NCBI GenBank assembly: GCA_947561585.1
Contig: CANNZV010000339.1
Coordinates: 186,001 to 250,000 of the forward strand
Source of the DNA: Caprella mutica
Taxonomy: Eukaryota > Arthropoda > Malacostraca > Amphipoda > Caprellidae
Direction of reading: 5' to 3'
DNA: 64,000 nucleotides
A model generated the notes under the pieces. That model searched no databases. It saw only the letters and a list, made by a program, of their open reading frames with translations, and had not been told where the DNA came from. Below are positions 1 through 11,424 of the stretch, piece after piece. A program made the translations under genes and the position numbers. The stretch's first letter is position 1, and every line of letters starts with the position of its first letter.

Positions 1-475
1 TCACTAACTGGTTGGTCATTATAACTCACAATAACTGCTCTAACTCACTAACTGGTTGGTCATTATAACTCACTATAACTGCTCTAACTCACTAACTAGT
101 TGGTCATTATAACTCACTAAAACTGCTCTAACTCACTAACTGGTTGGTCATTATAACTCACAATAACTGCTCTAACTCACTAACTGGTTGGTCATTATAA
201 CTCACTAAAACTGCTCTAACTCACTAACTGGTTGGTCATTTTAACTCACTATAACTGCTCTAACTCACTAACTGGTTGGTCATTTTAACTTACTATAACT
301 GCTCTAACTCACTAACTGGTTGGTCATTATAACTCACTATAACTGCTCTAACTCACTAACTGGTTGGTCATTATAACTCACTATAACTGCTCTAACTCAC
401 TAACTGGTTGGTCATTTTAACTTACTATAACTGCTCTAACTCACTAACTGGTTGGTCATTATAACTACTATAACT
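1..475. repeat. 44-bp minisatellite, left part (about 10.8 copies)
   Basis: Direct repeats of a 44-bp unit containing CACTAACTGGTTGGTCATT and ATAACTGCTCTAAC, starting at 1, 45, 89 and so on. It runs off the left edge of the window. The same unit resumes at 5299 after the LINE, so the retrotransposon split a once continuous array. Copies differ by a few substitutions (ATAACTCACAATAACT, ATTTTAACTTACT). Confidence 0.95.
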
Positions 476-711
476 TGGCCTGGTCTTCGTGCTGTGCTGA
501 CGTGAAGTGTAGTGTATCGCTCCTCACAGCGTTTCTTTGATTTTCACTCAGTTTTGTGAAAGCTGTCTTGTTTTTTCGTGCACAACCACAAGTATTTTTT
601 ATCTTCAGTGAACGATCTTTTCTGAGAAGTCTCTTCAGATAGTTGCTGCTACTGTTTCTGGAAAGATTAATATTTTTACAAAACCTCAACTAGCTGGACC
701 TATCACTTACG

Positions 712-1500
712 ATGGGTAACAAGAGACGCCGTAATGCACTTACGCCACCTAACTCACGAACTGAGATAAACAACAATGATTTACTAGATGTTGATCAGCT
801 GTCTGGTGAGAATCGAGCTCTCTACATGTTGTTAACGGAGAATTTCGAATCTGCATTCACTAGTCTAGAAGAGAAATTGAAGCTGAAGGATGAACGAATA
901 GCTCAACTGGAAAGTGAAGTGAATATTGTAAGGAAAAATTACTCTGAGTTAGCTGAACGTCTGGATGAGATGGAGACAAGTTTAAGAGCTGACTCTGTGA
1001 TTGTGTCCGGCAATGCTTTACCTTCAGAATCCAATGATGAAAACTCCTCTGAGATAATCAAGCAATTGTTCAGGAACAGTTTAAATTATGAACTAACATC
1101 TGATGCCATCGTGTCCTCGTATCGCATCGGAAAGAAACTAAACACGCAAGCACCATCTAAAAGGAACCTGTTGATTAAATTTCGTCAGCAAGAAATTAAA
1201 AATGATGTCTTGCGGGCATGTCGTACCAGTAAGCCTGTTAACTTGTATGTTAATGAGGACCTTCCTCCAGTCAAATCTAAATTACTATATGCACTGAGAC
1301 AGGCTAAACGACGATTCCCACAAAAAGTCTTGGCAGTCGGTTCCCACAATGGAAATGTTTATGCTTGGATGAAGGCCCCTAACGGAACTGACCCTAATCG
1401 AAAGATTTTTGTGAAGAATAAGGCAAAGCTTGACAACATATGTGAGGTGGACCTCTCAGTAACTGTATTGGAGCTGTTGGGCGAACGAAGAACGGATTGA
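712..1500 (+). CDS. LINE ORF1 protein, coiled coil plus FP/RRM-like domain
   Basis: 262 residues from ATG 712 to TGA 1498-1500. The N-terminus is basic (NKRRRN, residues 3-8). Residues about 45-92 are a heptad-rich, Glu/Lys/Leu-rich stretch that should form a coiled coil. Residues about 95-240 resemble the baculovirus FP/LINE ORF1 type domain: SYRIGKK, NLLIKF, and LYVNEDLPPVKSKLLYALRQ followed by a basic segment and NVYAWMK. No CCHC zinc knuckles are visible, unlike classical jockey ORF1. In this family ORF1p is an RNA-binding, self-associating chaperone that packages the element RNA with ORF2p; the role here is inferred from position and sequence type. The frame is intact. ORF2 begins about 480 bp downstream in another frame, so separate translation of ORF2 is implied. 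Confidence 0.9.
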   Translation: MGNKRRRNALTPPNSRTEINNNDLLDVDQLSGENRALYMLLTENFESAFTSLEEKLKLKDERIAQLESEVNIVRKNYSELAERLDEMETSLRADSVIVSGNALPSESNDENSSEIIKQLFRNSLNYELTSDAIVSSYRIGKKLNTQAPSKRNLLIKFRQQEIKNDVLRACRTSKPVNLYVNEDLPPVKSKLLYALRQAKRRFPQKVLAVGSHNGNVYAWMKAPNGTDPNRKIFVKNKAKLDNICEVDLSVTVLELLGERRTD

Positions 1501-1683
1501 CTTGGATGGCGAAACTATCTTCTGTTATTTATTGTTAGAGGCTGCTGGCTCGTATATTTAATTATATACGCTGACCAGTACCCGTGTGTTCTCTTTATTT
1601 CGTCCAATGACCATCGGAGCAAGCTTGTGTATATTTTTGTATACGCATTGACTTGCTTGTACCATGCTATTATGTATTATCCC

Positions 1684-1751
1684 TTGCTGATGTTCTTTCC
1701 TTTGCTGATGTGTTGTCCTGTGCTGATGTACTGTCCTTTGCTGATGGACTG
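1684..1751 (+). repeat. Four 18-bp direct repeats between the LINE ORFs
   Basis: Four tandem copies of about 18 bp built around TTTGCTGATGTNNTGTCC lie in the spacer between ORF1 and ORF2. They may be an element-specific variable region or a new expansion in this copy. Confidence 0.8.
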
Positions 1752-1979
1752 CTTTCATCTCAATTACTTCTCACTAATGGTATATGTAAGCACTTATATT
1801 GCTAGTCAATATAGGATGACTTGCATTCAAGCCATCACAATGACCAAACACAGATATACTAGACCATATCTGTTGTCTTGGTTAGTGATATATTTTGAAC
1901 GGAAACACTCTCCCTTTGTATTAATTTTTCATAATTTTGCTGCTTATAATGAATTTATGTCTTTATTTTGATATCTATT

Positions 1980-4900
1980 ATGACTAATAATGATATGTTG
2001 ATTGATGTTGATGTCGATCTGCAGCATTTTAATGAGTTGTTTCCTGATTTAAATGATAACGAAAACAGTTCAACATATTTTGATGTCGATAACCTGAACA
2101 ATGTAGCAGGATCTCATGGTGGTGAAAGTTTTAGAGTTTTACATTTAAATGCCCAGTCTTTGTGGGCCAAGTACGACTATGTTCTCTCTATGATAGATGA
2201 TTTTAGTTTTAAGTTTGATGCCTTATGTTTCAGTGAAAGTTGGTTGAATTCCTCTACAGTGAATATCATAGATATTAGTGGTTACTTGCCCTATCACAAT
2301 TTTAGGATAGATGGAAGGAGGGGAGGGGGTGTAGCTATTTTTGTTCGTGATATCTATAAAGTAAATGCTCTTCCACAACTTAACATTATGAATGAAGGCT
2401 TTGAGTCTCTTTTTGTTGAAGTAATTGGTCCTAATTTCAAATATTTATTAGGAGTTATCTACAGACCTCCTTCAGCTCCACATCAATTGTTTCTTGATAA
2501 CATTTGTTCAATTCTCTCTCGAATACGTATTAGTAATTATTCTGAAGTTATTCTGACCGGGGATTTTAACTATGATTTATTTAATTATGATACCAACCAA
2601 TATGTGAAACAGTTTCTTGATACTATTAGATCCTATGCACTAATTCCACTCATAACAAAGCCTACGCGAATCAGTAATAATAGTTCATCTCTAATTGACA
2701 ACATTTTCATAACTAATCCATTAAATATACAGACTGGAAACCTAACTATTGACGTATCTGACCATTTTCCTGTTTTTCTATTTTTAAACACTCCCATATG
2801 TGCTACCTCACAATCCTGTAAAAAAATATTATTCAGATTAATAAATTCACACACTCTTAAATTGATGCATGATGAGCTATTATTGACTGATTTCTCTAAT
2901 GTTTATAATTGTTCTGATGTTAATCTTGCTATGGAGTTGCTTGTGAAAATAATAATGGATGTTTATAATCGTAATTGTCCTATAAAAAGTAAATATTTAT
3001 CGTACAAAGATATAATTAAGCCATGGATAACTAATGAAATAAAAATCGAAATTCGAAAAAGACGTACACTTTATAAACTAAAATGTATTGGTAAAGTTCA
3101 CGAAGCTGTTTACAAAAGACAGAGGAACTTTGTAAACAGATTAGTTAAAAATTCTAAATCTTCTTATTATAGGGATAAATTTAACTCATATGTTGGAAAT
3201 TGTAAAATGACTTGGAAGACAATTAATGAGGTAATTAGACCATCTTTCTCGCATAATAGGAATGCTGTTGATGAATTGATTGTTAATGGTGTTAGTTACT
3301 GTGGTGAGTTTGACATTGCTAATGAATTTAATGGCTATTTTGCTAATATTGGTAAAAATGTGAGTGATTCGATACCACCATCAATTGGGAGCTTCCAGGA
3401 TTATTTGTCAGATGTTAATTGTCCAAATTCGCTTTGTTGGTGGCCATGCACTCCTCATGAAATATGTAGTTTGGTTAATTCATTTAAAAACAAAAAGTGC
3501 GACTTAGATTCTGTTTCAGTTGTGGTTATCAAGGCAGTTGCACCCATTATCGCCCCGGTAATTAGTATTCTAATTAATAAAGCATTGTCAGAGGGTGTAT
3601 TCCCGGATTTATTGAAGATAGCTAAAGTTATACCTTTGTACAAGGGTGGTGAAGCGACTGCTTTGAATAATTATAGACCCATATCAATATTGTCCATTTT
3701 CAGTAAGATTTTTGAAAAGGTTGTGCACTCTAGGCTGTATAGCTTTCTGGATTCTACCCAGGCATTGTACACTAATCAATATGGCTTTAGGAAAGGGGTT
3801 TCATCATCGAATGCCTTTGTTTTTCTATCTAATTATATTCACAGTGAACTTGACAATAATAATTATGTTTTCTCACTGTTCCTTGATTTTAAAAAGGCAT
3901 TCGATTGTATAGACCACTCGATTTTGTTAAGGAAATTGTACAATTATGGAATTAGGGGTGTCACCTTAGACTTTTTTCGAAGTTACCTTAGAAATAGATA
4001 CCAGTGTGTTTCAATTAACGGTATGAAGTCTGACTACAAATTAGTAACTCATGGTGTACCTCAGGGATCAGTTCTAGGACCATTACTATTTTTGATATTT
4101 ATAAATGATTTGCATGTTTCCAGTAATAGGTTCAAGTTTCTGTTATTTGCCGATGATACTACTATTTGTTATCCTTTTTCTCGTAACCAGTTACCATATG
4201 TTCACACTGTTATCAATGACGAACTGAAGCGAGTTAATGAATGGCTCCTTGCTAATAAAATTTGTTTAAATGTTGATAAGTCGAAATATCTAATATTTTC
4301 ACATCGTAAACAAGTAACTATTTCGCCAATTAGCATAGGCTCTAACGTCCTTCAATCTTGTTCATCTACTAAATTTTTGGGTGTATATTTAGACTCTAAC
4401 CTTACTTTTAAGGATCATATTGACTATATTTCACATAAATTATCAAAGACAATAGGAGTAATGCATAAAGTAAAATCTTGTTTACCTGATAGAATATTAA
4501 AATTAATATATTATTCATTAATTTACCCCTACTTCATATATGGTATTGAACTGTTCGGCTCTACGACCAGAAATCATTTAAATGCTTTATATACAATACA
4601 AAAGAGTGCTATACGAGCTATAAATAGACTTCATTATCGAGATGGTACACATTTGTATTTTCACTCATGTAAAATTCTAAAATTTGACGATATTTGTAAA
4701 TTAAAATCTTGTATCTACATGTATAAAAGCTTAGTGCATAATAATTATGATAGCCATTTCAGTTCATGCTTAGTTAGGCACAGAGATGTGCATCGCCATA
4801 ACACTAGATTTCAAGACAAATTTAACCTTCCTTTTTTCAAGAAAAAGAAGTCACAACAGAGTTTTATGTATAGTACAATCAAATCCTGGAATTTATTACC

Positions 4901-4988
4901 AGATCAATTGAAGATGGCAAATTCATTAAATGTTTTCAAATTTACTCTTAAGAATTATCTAATAGATCTCTACGAAAACAGTAACTAG
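1980..4988 (+). CDS. LINE ORF2: endonuclease and reverse transcriptase
   Basis: 1002 residues from ATG 1980 to TAG 4986-4988. The frame is open a little upstream, but 1980 is its first ATG. An exonuclease/endonuclease/phosphatase domain occupies about residues 52-266: LNAQS (Asn57), SESWL (Glu86), YRPP, GDFN (Asp195, Asn197) and SDH (Asp261, His262) are the expected catalytic positions. The RT domain covers about residues 540-800: NNYRPIS, QYGFRKG, DFKKAFD (Asp636), GVPQGSVLGP (Gly692-Pro701) and FADDT (Asp725, Asp726). All catalytic residues are present. The C-terminal 200 residues carry the usual jockey/CR1 tail (HIDYISHKLSK, LIYPYFIYG). The protein nicks target DNA and primes reverse transcription from the nick. 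No RNase H domain is seen. Length is normal for the family. Confidence 0.97.
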   Translation: MTNNDMLIDVDVDLQHFNELFPDLNDNENSSTYFDVDNLNNVAGSHGGESFRVLHLNAQSLWAKYDYVLSMIDDFSFKFDALCFSESWLNSSTVNIIDISGYLPYHNFRIDGRRGGGVAIFVRDIYKVNALPQLNIMNEGFESLFVEVIGPNFKYLLGVIYRPPSAPHQLFLDNICSILSRIRISNYSEVILTGDFNYDLFNYDTNQYVKQFLDTIRSYALIPLITKPTRISNNSSSLIDNIFITNPLNIQTGNLTIDVSDHFPVFLFLNTPICATSQSCKKILFRLINSHTLKLMHDELLLTDFSNVYNCSDVNLAMELLVKIIMDVYNRNCPIKSKYLSYKDIIKPWITNEIKIEIRKRRTLYKLKCIGKVHEAVYKRQRNFVNRLVKNSKSSYYRDKFNSYVGNCKMTWKTINEVIRPSFSHNRNAVDELIVNGVSYCGEFDIANEFNGYFANIGKNVSDSIPPSIGSFQDYLSDVNCPNSLCWWPCTPHEICSLVNSFKNKKCDLDSVSVVVIKAVAPIIAPVISILINKALSEGVFPDLLKIAKVIPLYKGGEATALNNYRPISILSIFSKIFEKVVHSRLYSFLDSTQALYTNQYGFRKGVSSSNAFVFLSNYIHSELDNNNYVFSLFLDFKKAFDCIDHSILLRKLYNYGIRGVTLDFFRSYLRNRYQCVSINGMKSDYKLVTHGVPQGSVLGPLLFLIFINDLHVSSNRFKFLLFADDTTICYPFSRNQLPYVHTVINDELKRVNEWLLANKICLNVDKSKYLIFSHRKQVTISPISIGSNVLQSCSSTKFLGVYLDSNLTFKDHIDYISHKLSKTIGVMHKVKSCLPDRILKLIYYSLIYPYFIYGIELFGSTTRNHLNALYTIQKSAIRAINRLHYRDGTHLYFHSCKILKFDDICKLKSCIYMYKSLVHNNYDSHFSSCLVRHRDVHRHNTRFQDKFNLPFFKKKKSQQSFMYSTIKSWNLLPDQLKMANSLNVFKFTLKNYLIDLYENSN

Positions 4989-5298
4989 TCGTTAACAAAC
5001 AGTTTAGATATTCCACGAAATCCTTTCCATTTGTTTCAGTTTTATTCTTTCATTATACCATCCATTTTTTTTTTAATTGAATTTGAATGTAAAATAGATT
5101 CCTAAATTTCCTGTGAAATAATTTACCTTTAATCTTTCTTTATGTTTAGGTTGCCCTAGAACCACAATTATGTGGTTATGGGCTCTCAAATTAATATTCT
5201 TAATATTTTGTAACGGGAGAGTAATTGCCCGGCTGCTCTCTCGGACATTCTGTAAGGGTATTTGAGAAATAAATAAATAAATAAATAAAATAAATAAA

Positions 5299-5397
5299 AT
5301 AACTGCTCTAACTCACTAACTGGTTGGTCATTGCAGCTCCCTAACTGCTCTAACTCACTAACTGGTTGGTCATTGCAGCTCCCTAACTGCTCTAGCA
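5299..5397. repeat. 44-bp minisatellite, right part (about 2 copies)
   Basis: The minisatellite interrupted at 475 resumes after the LINE tail. Two further units follow in which the AACTCACTATAACT part is replaced by GCAGCTCCCTAACT, giving a 42-bp variant, then the array ends at CTGCTCTAGCAG. Confidence 0.9.
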
Positions 5398-5751
5398 GTT
5401 CATACTCGTGTTCTGATAAGCAGACTCTTCTCTGTGTCCCATAAAGTGCCTTTTCATTCAGTTATCGCAGTGGGAATTGTATGTCCCCTCAGTAACCTCT
5501 GTCAGACACATTCAGTGTCTATACAAACCCAAACAGCTACGAGATGTGACCAAAATTAAATAGCTATTTAACATAGAAAATAACTTTAGATTCAAAGTAA
5601 AATAAATGCTTATAAAAAATTAAACATAATGCGTAGGACTGGAGTCACTGGCATAAAATAAAAAGCATTGAATATGTATGGTAAAGAATACAATGCATAT
5701 GTATGATATTAAATGACATACGAACATTAATATTAAAGTATTAATATTAGC
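5398..5751. other. Spacer without recognised feature
   Basis: About 350 bp of AT-rich single-copy-looking sequence between two arrays. No ORF, hairpin or known element is visible. Confidence 0.6.
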
Positions 5752-6134
5752 ATTAGTGAGTAAGATCTCTAGTGAGTAAGATCTTAATGAGTAAGATCTT
5801 TAGTGAGTAAGATCGTTAGTGAGTAAGATCTTTAGTGAGTAAGATATTTAGTGAGTAAGATCTTTAGTGAGTAAGATATTTAGTGAGTAAGATCTTTAGT
5901 GAATAAGATCTTTAGTGAGTAAGATCTTTAGTGAGTAAGATCTTTAGTGAGTAAGATCTTTAGTGAGTAAGATCTTTAGTGAGTAAGATATTTAGTGAGT
6001 AAGATCTTTAGTGAATAAGATCTTTAGTGAGTAAGATCTTTAGTGAGTAAGATCTTTAGTGAGTAAGATCTTTAGTGAGTAAGATCTTTAGTGATTAAGA
6101 TCTTTAGTGAGTAAGATCTTTAGTGAGTAAGATC
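5752..6134. repeat. 16-bp minisatellite (about 24 copies)
   Basis: Tandem copies of AGTGAGTAAGATCTTT. Each unit holds the perfect palindrome AAGATCTT. Variants include AAGATATTT and GTGAATAAG. Confidence 0.95.
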
Positions 6135-6360
6135 ATTCACTCACTCTCTACTCATGTGAGAGTGAATAAAGAAAGGGTGCAATTAAACAATTAAGAGCCA
6201 GTTTAACGAGGCACTCATGATATACAGGCACACGATGTTAGCTTGGCACATTTAAACGACCATTAAATGTCGAGGTAATTAACTGCAACAAACAGCAGTA
6301 ATGTCAAAAGAAAGGAGTGACACTGCATTGGGATTACAACGACAACCTGTTGAAACTAAC

Positions 6361-7397
6361 ACCAACTTGTATCGTCATTGACTTGTATCCTCATTGACTT
6401 GTATCGTCATTGACTTGTATCGTCATTGACTTGTATCGTCATTGACTTGTATCGTCATTGACTTGTATCGTCACCAACTTGTATCGTCATTGACTTGTAT
6501 CGTCATTGACTTGTATCGTCATTGACTTGTATCGTCATTGACTTGTATCGTCATTGACTTGTATCGTCATTGACTTGTATCGTCATTGACTTGTATCGTC
6601 ATTGACTTGTATCGTCATTGACTTGTATCGTCACCAACTTGTATCGTCATTGACTTGTATCGTCACCAACTTGTATCGTCATTGACTTGTATCGTCATTG
6701 ACTTGTATCGTCATTGACTTGTATCGTCATTGACTTGTATCGTCATTGACTTGTATCGTCATTGACTTGTATCGTCATTGACTTGTATCGTCATTGACTT
6801 GTATCGTCACCAACTTGTATCGTCATTGACTTGTATCGTCATTGACTTGTATCGTCACCAACTTGTATCGTCATTGACTTGTATCGTCATTGACTTGTAT
6901 CGTCATTGACTTGTATCGTCATTGACTTGTATCGTCATTGACTTGTATCGTCATTGACTTGTATCGTCATTGACTTGTATCGTCATTGACTTGTATCGTC
7001 ATTGACTTGTATCGTCATTGACTTGTATCGTCATTGACTTGTATCGTCATTGACTTGTATCGTCATTGACTTGTATCGTCATTGACTTGTATCGTCATTG
7101 ACTTGTATCGTCATTGACTTGTATCGTCATTGACTTGTATCGTCATTGACTTGTATCGTCATTGACTTGTATCGTCATCGACTTGTATCGTCATTGACTT
7201 GTATCGTCATTGACTTGTATTGTCATCAACTTGTATCGTCATCAACTTGTATCGTCATCAACTTGTATCTTCATCAACTTGTATCTACATCAACTTGTAT
7301 CGTCTTCAACTTGTATCGTCTTCAACTTGTATCGTCTTCAACTTGTATCGTCATCAACTAGTATCGTCTTCAAATTGTATCGTCATTAACTTTATTT
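6361..7397. repeat. 16-bp minisatellite (about 65 copies)
   Basis: Tandem copies of ACTTGTATCGTCATTG over about 1 kb. Occasional units carry CACCA in place of CATTG. From about 7214 rightwards the units shift to CATCA and then CTTCA, so the right end is a distinct, more diverged block. Open frames of 71-78 codons here are a by-product of stop-free units. Confidence 0.95.
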
Positions 7398-7640
7398 CAT
7401 TTATTTCACTGTGCATTTATTTAAATCACTGTGTGTCACAATCCAATAAGCATTAAGTCAGATAAAATTTTCTTCCTTTTTATCAATGAAAAGATATTGT
7501 TTTCTCCTTAGCAGTTGCCAGGTAGTGTTTTTCTCAGCTCATAAAAGATTAAGTACACTGGCGGTCAGAGACGGCAAGGATTACTGTAGCTAAAAATATT
7601 GGGGCTGAGGAAATAGTTTGTAAGTGTGGGGTGCAGTCCA
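7398..7640. other. Spacer without recognised feature
   Basis: Short non-repetitive sequence between two arrays; nothing recognised. Confidence 0.5.
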
Positions 7641-7647
7641 TGGAATG

Positions 7648-8510
7648 TATGGAAAAGACATGAGTGATCTATGTGACAGGGAAAGACATGAGTGATCTAT
7701 GGGAGAGGGATAAGACATGAGTGATCTATGTGGCAGGAAAAGACATGAGTGATCTATGTGACAGGAAAAGACATGAGTGATCTATGTGAGAGGGATAAGA
7801 CATGAGTGATCTATGTGACAGGAAAAGACATGAGTGATCTATGTGAGAGGGATAAGACATGAGTGATCTATGTGAAAGGGAAAAGACATGAGTGATCTAT
7901 ATACCAGGGATAAGACATGAATGATCTATGTGAGAGGGATAAGACATGAGTGATCTATGTGACAGGAAAAGACATGAGTGATCTATGTGAAAGGGAAAAC
8001 ACATTAGTGATCTATATACCAGGGATAAGACATGAGTGATCTATGTGAGAGGGATAAGACATGAGTGATCTATGTGAGAAGGATAAGACATGAGTGATCT
8101 ATGTGAGAGGGATAAGACATGAGTGATCTATGTGAGAGGGATAAGACATGATTTATCTATGTGACGGGGAAAAGAAATGAGTGATCTATGTGAGAGGGAT
8201 AAGACATGAGTGATCTATGTGAGAGGGCTAAGACATGATTTATCTATGTGACGGGGAAAAGACATGAGTGATCTATGTGACAGTGAAAAGACATGATTTA
8301 TCTATGTGACGGGGAAAAGACATGAGTGATCTATGTGAGAGGGATAAGACATGAGTGAACTATGTGAGAGGGATAAGACATGAGTGATCTATGTGAGAGG
8401 GATAAGACATGATTTATCTATGTGACGGGGAAAAGACATGAGTGATCTATATGACAGTGAAAAGACATGATTTATCTATGTGACGGAGAAAAGACATGAG
8501 TGATCTATAA
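7648..8510. repeat. 29-bp minisatellite (about 29 copies)
   Basis: Tandem copies with core GACATGAGTGATCTATGTGA followed by a variable tail: GAGGGATAA, CAGGAAAA, AAGGGAAAA or CGGGGAAAA. The CGGGGAAAA tail mostly follows units with ATTTATCTATG instead of AGTGATCTATG. The sub-types alternate, giving a partial higher-order pattern in the right half. Confidence 0.94.
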
Positions 8511-8559
8511 GTGAGATATGTTAGTAATCTTACCTCTATCAATTTTAATTTTCAGTTTT

Positions 8560-8948
8560 GTCAATACAAGCAGTCACTAGCACTAAGTGATGGGCAATAC
8601 ATGCAGCACTAGCACATAGCACTAAGTGATGGGCAATACATGCAGCACTAGCACATAGCACTAAGTGATGGGCAATACATGCAGCACTAGCACATAGCAC
8701 TAAGTGCTGGTCAATACAAGCAGCACTAGCACATAGCACTAAGTGCTGGTCAATACAAGCAGCACTAGCACACAGCACTAAGTGCTGGTCAATACAAGCA
8801 GCACTAGCACACAGCACTAAGTGCTGGTCAATACAAGCAGCACTAGCACACAGCACTAAGTGCTGGTCAATACAAGCAGCGCTAGCACAGAGCACTAAGT
8901 GCTGGTCAATACAAGCAGCACATAGCACATAGCACTAAGTGCTGGTCA
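8560..8948. repeat. 39-bp minisatellite (about 10 copies)
   Basis: Tandem 39-bp units containing AGCACTAAGTGCTGGTCAAT; AGCACTAAGTGCT is a perfect odd palindrome. The left units have GATGGGCAATACATG instead of GCTGGTCAATACAAG. Because 39 is a multiple of three, the minus strand gives a spurious 127-codon ORF with a 13-residue period. Confidence 0.94.
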
Positions 8949-9280
8949 AGATGTTTCACAACAATCACACGGACATCTATTCCATATAAAGTAAGAATTT
9001 CCTTATTTAGATCTAAAGTGATTTAGCCATTGGATGTACAGTTGCAAATATACAGTCACGAGAGTGTACGATATGGCGAAATGACGGCACTAGCTATATA
9101 CAGTTATTATGGATGCACTTGTTTTTATATGTAAACATACAGGTGTTAATGTATATATACTAAAACGTACTTATAGTTAGTAAATAGAAAACCCATTGAA
9201 AATAAGATAATTATTAATAAAATGAATAAAATAATAAACATATATAGTGCAGCGTGTACAGGCATTTAATTTATTCATAC
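8949..9280. other. AT-rich spacer without recognised feature
   Basis: About 330 bp, no ORF or repeat recognised. Confidence 0.5.
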
Positions 9281-9488
9281 AGTGCATATTCACACATTGC
9301 ACATACAGTACACAGTCATTCAGTGCATATTCACACAGTACACATACAGTACACAGTCATTCAGTGCATATTCACACAGTGCACATACAGTACACAGTCA
9401 TTCAGTGCATATTCACACAGTGCACATACAGTACACACTCACACAGTGCACACTCATACAGTGCACATACAGTGCACACTGTACACAA
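9281..9488. repeat. 41-bp minisatellite, CA-rich (about 5 copies)
   Basis: Units of 41 bp built around CAGTCATTCAGTGCATATTC and CACACAGTGCACATACAGTA. At the right end they break down to shorter CACAGTGCACA-type units. The overlapping ORFs here in all three plus frames are shadows. Confidence 0.9.
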
Positions 9489-10082
9489 AGGCAGGACTCA
9501 CGGTATATAACTGAGGATGTAAACTTATTTGGTAACAACAATGCTGTTGAATTATAGATTGGATAACACAGACTGAATACATTATGAGTTCTATTCACAC
9601 TGGAATAGGATTTAATAAACATGTTACTAACTCACAAACATGTATATAATAAAACATAAAAAGTGTTCATTCTTATTCTCTCACGCTAGCTACTCACAGA
9701 TGACTGTAAATGGAGCTAAACTCTTGTTAATGACTGTAAATACAGCCAATGTGTTTTAAGATTAATTTAATTAACATCGAGCAGACGACAAGATCATAAG
9801 CTAATAAACGTAAGAAAAAAAATCACTGAATATTGTTAATTCTACAAATAGCAGTTTTCTAATTTTATATTATTTTCAAATCTTACAAATTGGTCGTCGT
9901 GTACCCGGACCAATTTTAAAATATCTGCAAACATTACAATTAGTGAAGTTTCTTTCTGGAAATGTGAAATTAGAAAACTGCTGAAATATTATTATGGATA
10001 CACTTTTCTTTGACGGTATGTAAACTGATATCATTTGTGAAGAAAGGTAGAAGATTTTTCCAAAACTGATGCCGAGAAAAAT
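9489..10082. other. AT-rich spacer without recognised feature
   Basis: Single-copy-looking AT-rich sequence of about 590 bp; no gene or element recognised. Confidence 0.5.
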
Positions 10083-10519
10083 CATGAGTGTAGTCATGAG
10101 TGTAGTCATGAGTGTAGTCACTAGTGTAGTCATGAGTGTAGTCACTAGTGTAGTCACTAGTGTAGTCATGAGTGTAGTCATGAGTGTAGTCATGAGTGTA
10201 GTCATGAGTGTAGTCATGAGTGAAGTCATGAGTGTAGTCATGAGTGAAGTCATGAGTGTAGTCATGAGTGTAGTCATGAGTGTAGTCATGAGTGTAGTCA
10301 TGAGTGTAGTCATGAGTGTAGTCATGAGTGTAGTCATGAGTGTAGTCATGAGTGTAGTCATGAGTGTAGTCATGAGTGTAGTCATGAGTGTAGTCATGAG
10401 TGTAGTCATGAGTGTAGTCATGAGTGTAGTCATGAGTGTAGTCATTAGTGTAGTCATGAGTGTAGTCATGAGTGTAGTCATGAGTGTAGTCATGAGTGTA
10501 GTCATGAGTGTAGTCATGC
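10083..10519. repeat. 12-bp minisatellite (about 36 copies)
   Basis: Tandem AGTGTAGTCATG with rare variants (CACTAGTGTAGT, AGTGAAGTC). The array gives open frames on both strands (MSVV repeats on plus, MTTL repeats on minus), which is expected for a stop-free 12-mer and is not evidence of coding. Confidence 0.96.
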
Positions 10520-10620
10520 TAATAAAAATGCTAAGAAAGACGGAGCACCGCAAGACAAATAAGGCAGTGGAACGGATAGGATAAACAGGAGAGAACGGAG
10601 TAGAACGTGGAGAGAGAATG

Positions 10621-11148
10621 GAGTAGATACAGAGTACACAGGGAGTAGATACAGAGTACACAGGGAGTAGATACAGAGTACACAGGGAGTAGATACAGAG
10701 TACACAGGGAGTAGATACAGAGTACACAGGGAGTAGATACAGAGTACACAGGGAGTAGATACAGAGTACACAGGGAGTAGATAGAGAGTACACAGGGAGT
10801 AGATTCAGAGTACACAGGGAGTAGATACAGAGTACACAGGGAGTAGATACAGAGTACACAGGGAGTAGATACAGAGAACACAGGGAGTAGATACAGAGTA
10901 CACAGGGAGTAGATACAGAGTACACAGGGAGTAGATATAGAGTACACAGGGAGTAGATTCAGAGTACACCAGGAGTAGATACAGAGTACACAGGGAGTAG
11001 ATACAAAGTACACAGGGAGTAGATACAGAGTACACAGGGAGTAGATACAGAGTACACAGGGAGTAGATACAGAGTACACAGGGAGTAGATACAGAGTACA
11101 CAATGAGTAGATAGAGAGTACACAGGGAGTAGATAGAGAGTACACAGG
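10621..11148. repeat. 22-bp minisatellite (about 24 copies)
   Basis: Tandem units containing GAGTAGATACAGAGTACACA followed by GG. It lies 100 bp from the 12-bp array. The 22-bp period shifts frame each unit, so several minus-strand frames stay open; these are spurious. Confidence 0.96.
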
Positions 11149-11424
11149 GCAGAGCTAATGGCTGTGTACTTTTACACACCACACCTATGTGTACTCAGTA
11201 AATAGTCTCACTACCCTCCACACAAAGTCTTTCTGTAAATAACTGTAGTTGTACATCACTCATGGACGCGAAAAGAACGTAGAACTTTTTCTGTGAGTGT
11301 GAGATGCAATATAGAGTAGTGTGCTCCTATGCATATCTAATGTGTATGCATTCAATTAAAAATAAAATGTGAATGAAATAAGGTTCAAGATACGGTGTCA
11401 GTTGAAGTGAGATATATTCCATTA
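11149..11424. other. Spacer without recognised feature
   Basis: About 275 bp between two arrays, nothing recognised. Confidence 0.5.

Larger units (their letters stand above)
476..5298 (+). mobile_element. Near full-length CR1/jockey-superfamily non-LTR retrotransposon (LINE)
   Basis: The element has a 5' UTR (476-711), ORF1 (712-1500), a roughly 480-bp inter-ORF region, ORF2 (1980-4988) and a 310-bp 3' UTR that ends in an AAATA-type tail at about 5266-5298. It is inserted in a 44-bp minisatellite that continues on both sides. A short likely target duplication ATAACT lies at 470-475 and again at 5299-5304, although ATAACT is also part of the minisatellite unit. Both ORFs are open, so the insertion looks young and may be competent. 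The two-ORF layout, apurinic-type endonuclease plus reverse transcriptase, and short-repeat tail instead of pure poly(A) fit the CR1/L2/Daphne side of the jockey superfamily. The exact clade needs a tree of the RT domain. Confidence 0.93.

Noticed and set aside
468..689. 73-codon minus ORF at the LINE 5' end
   Set aside because: Lies antisense in the LINE 5' UTR, no similarity recognised; most likely chance.
9876..11182. Long ORFs on both strands (349, 204, 171, 125 codons)
   Set aside because: They are translations of the 12-bp and 22-bp minisatellites; open on both strands and in several frames.
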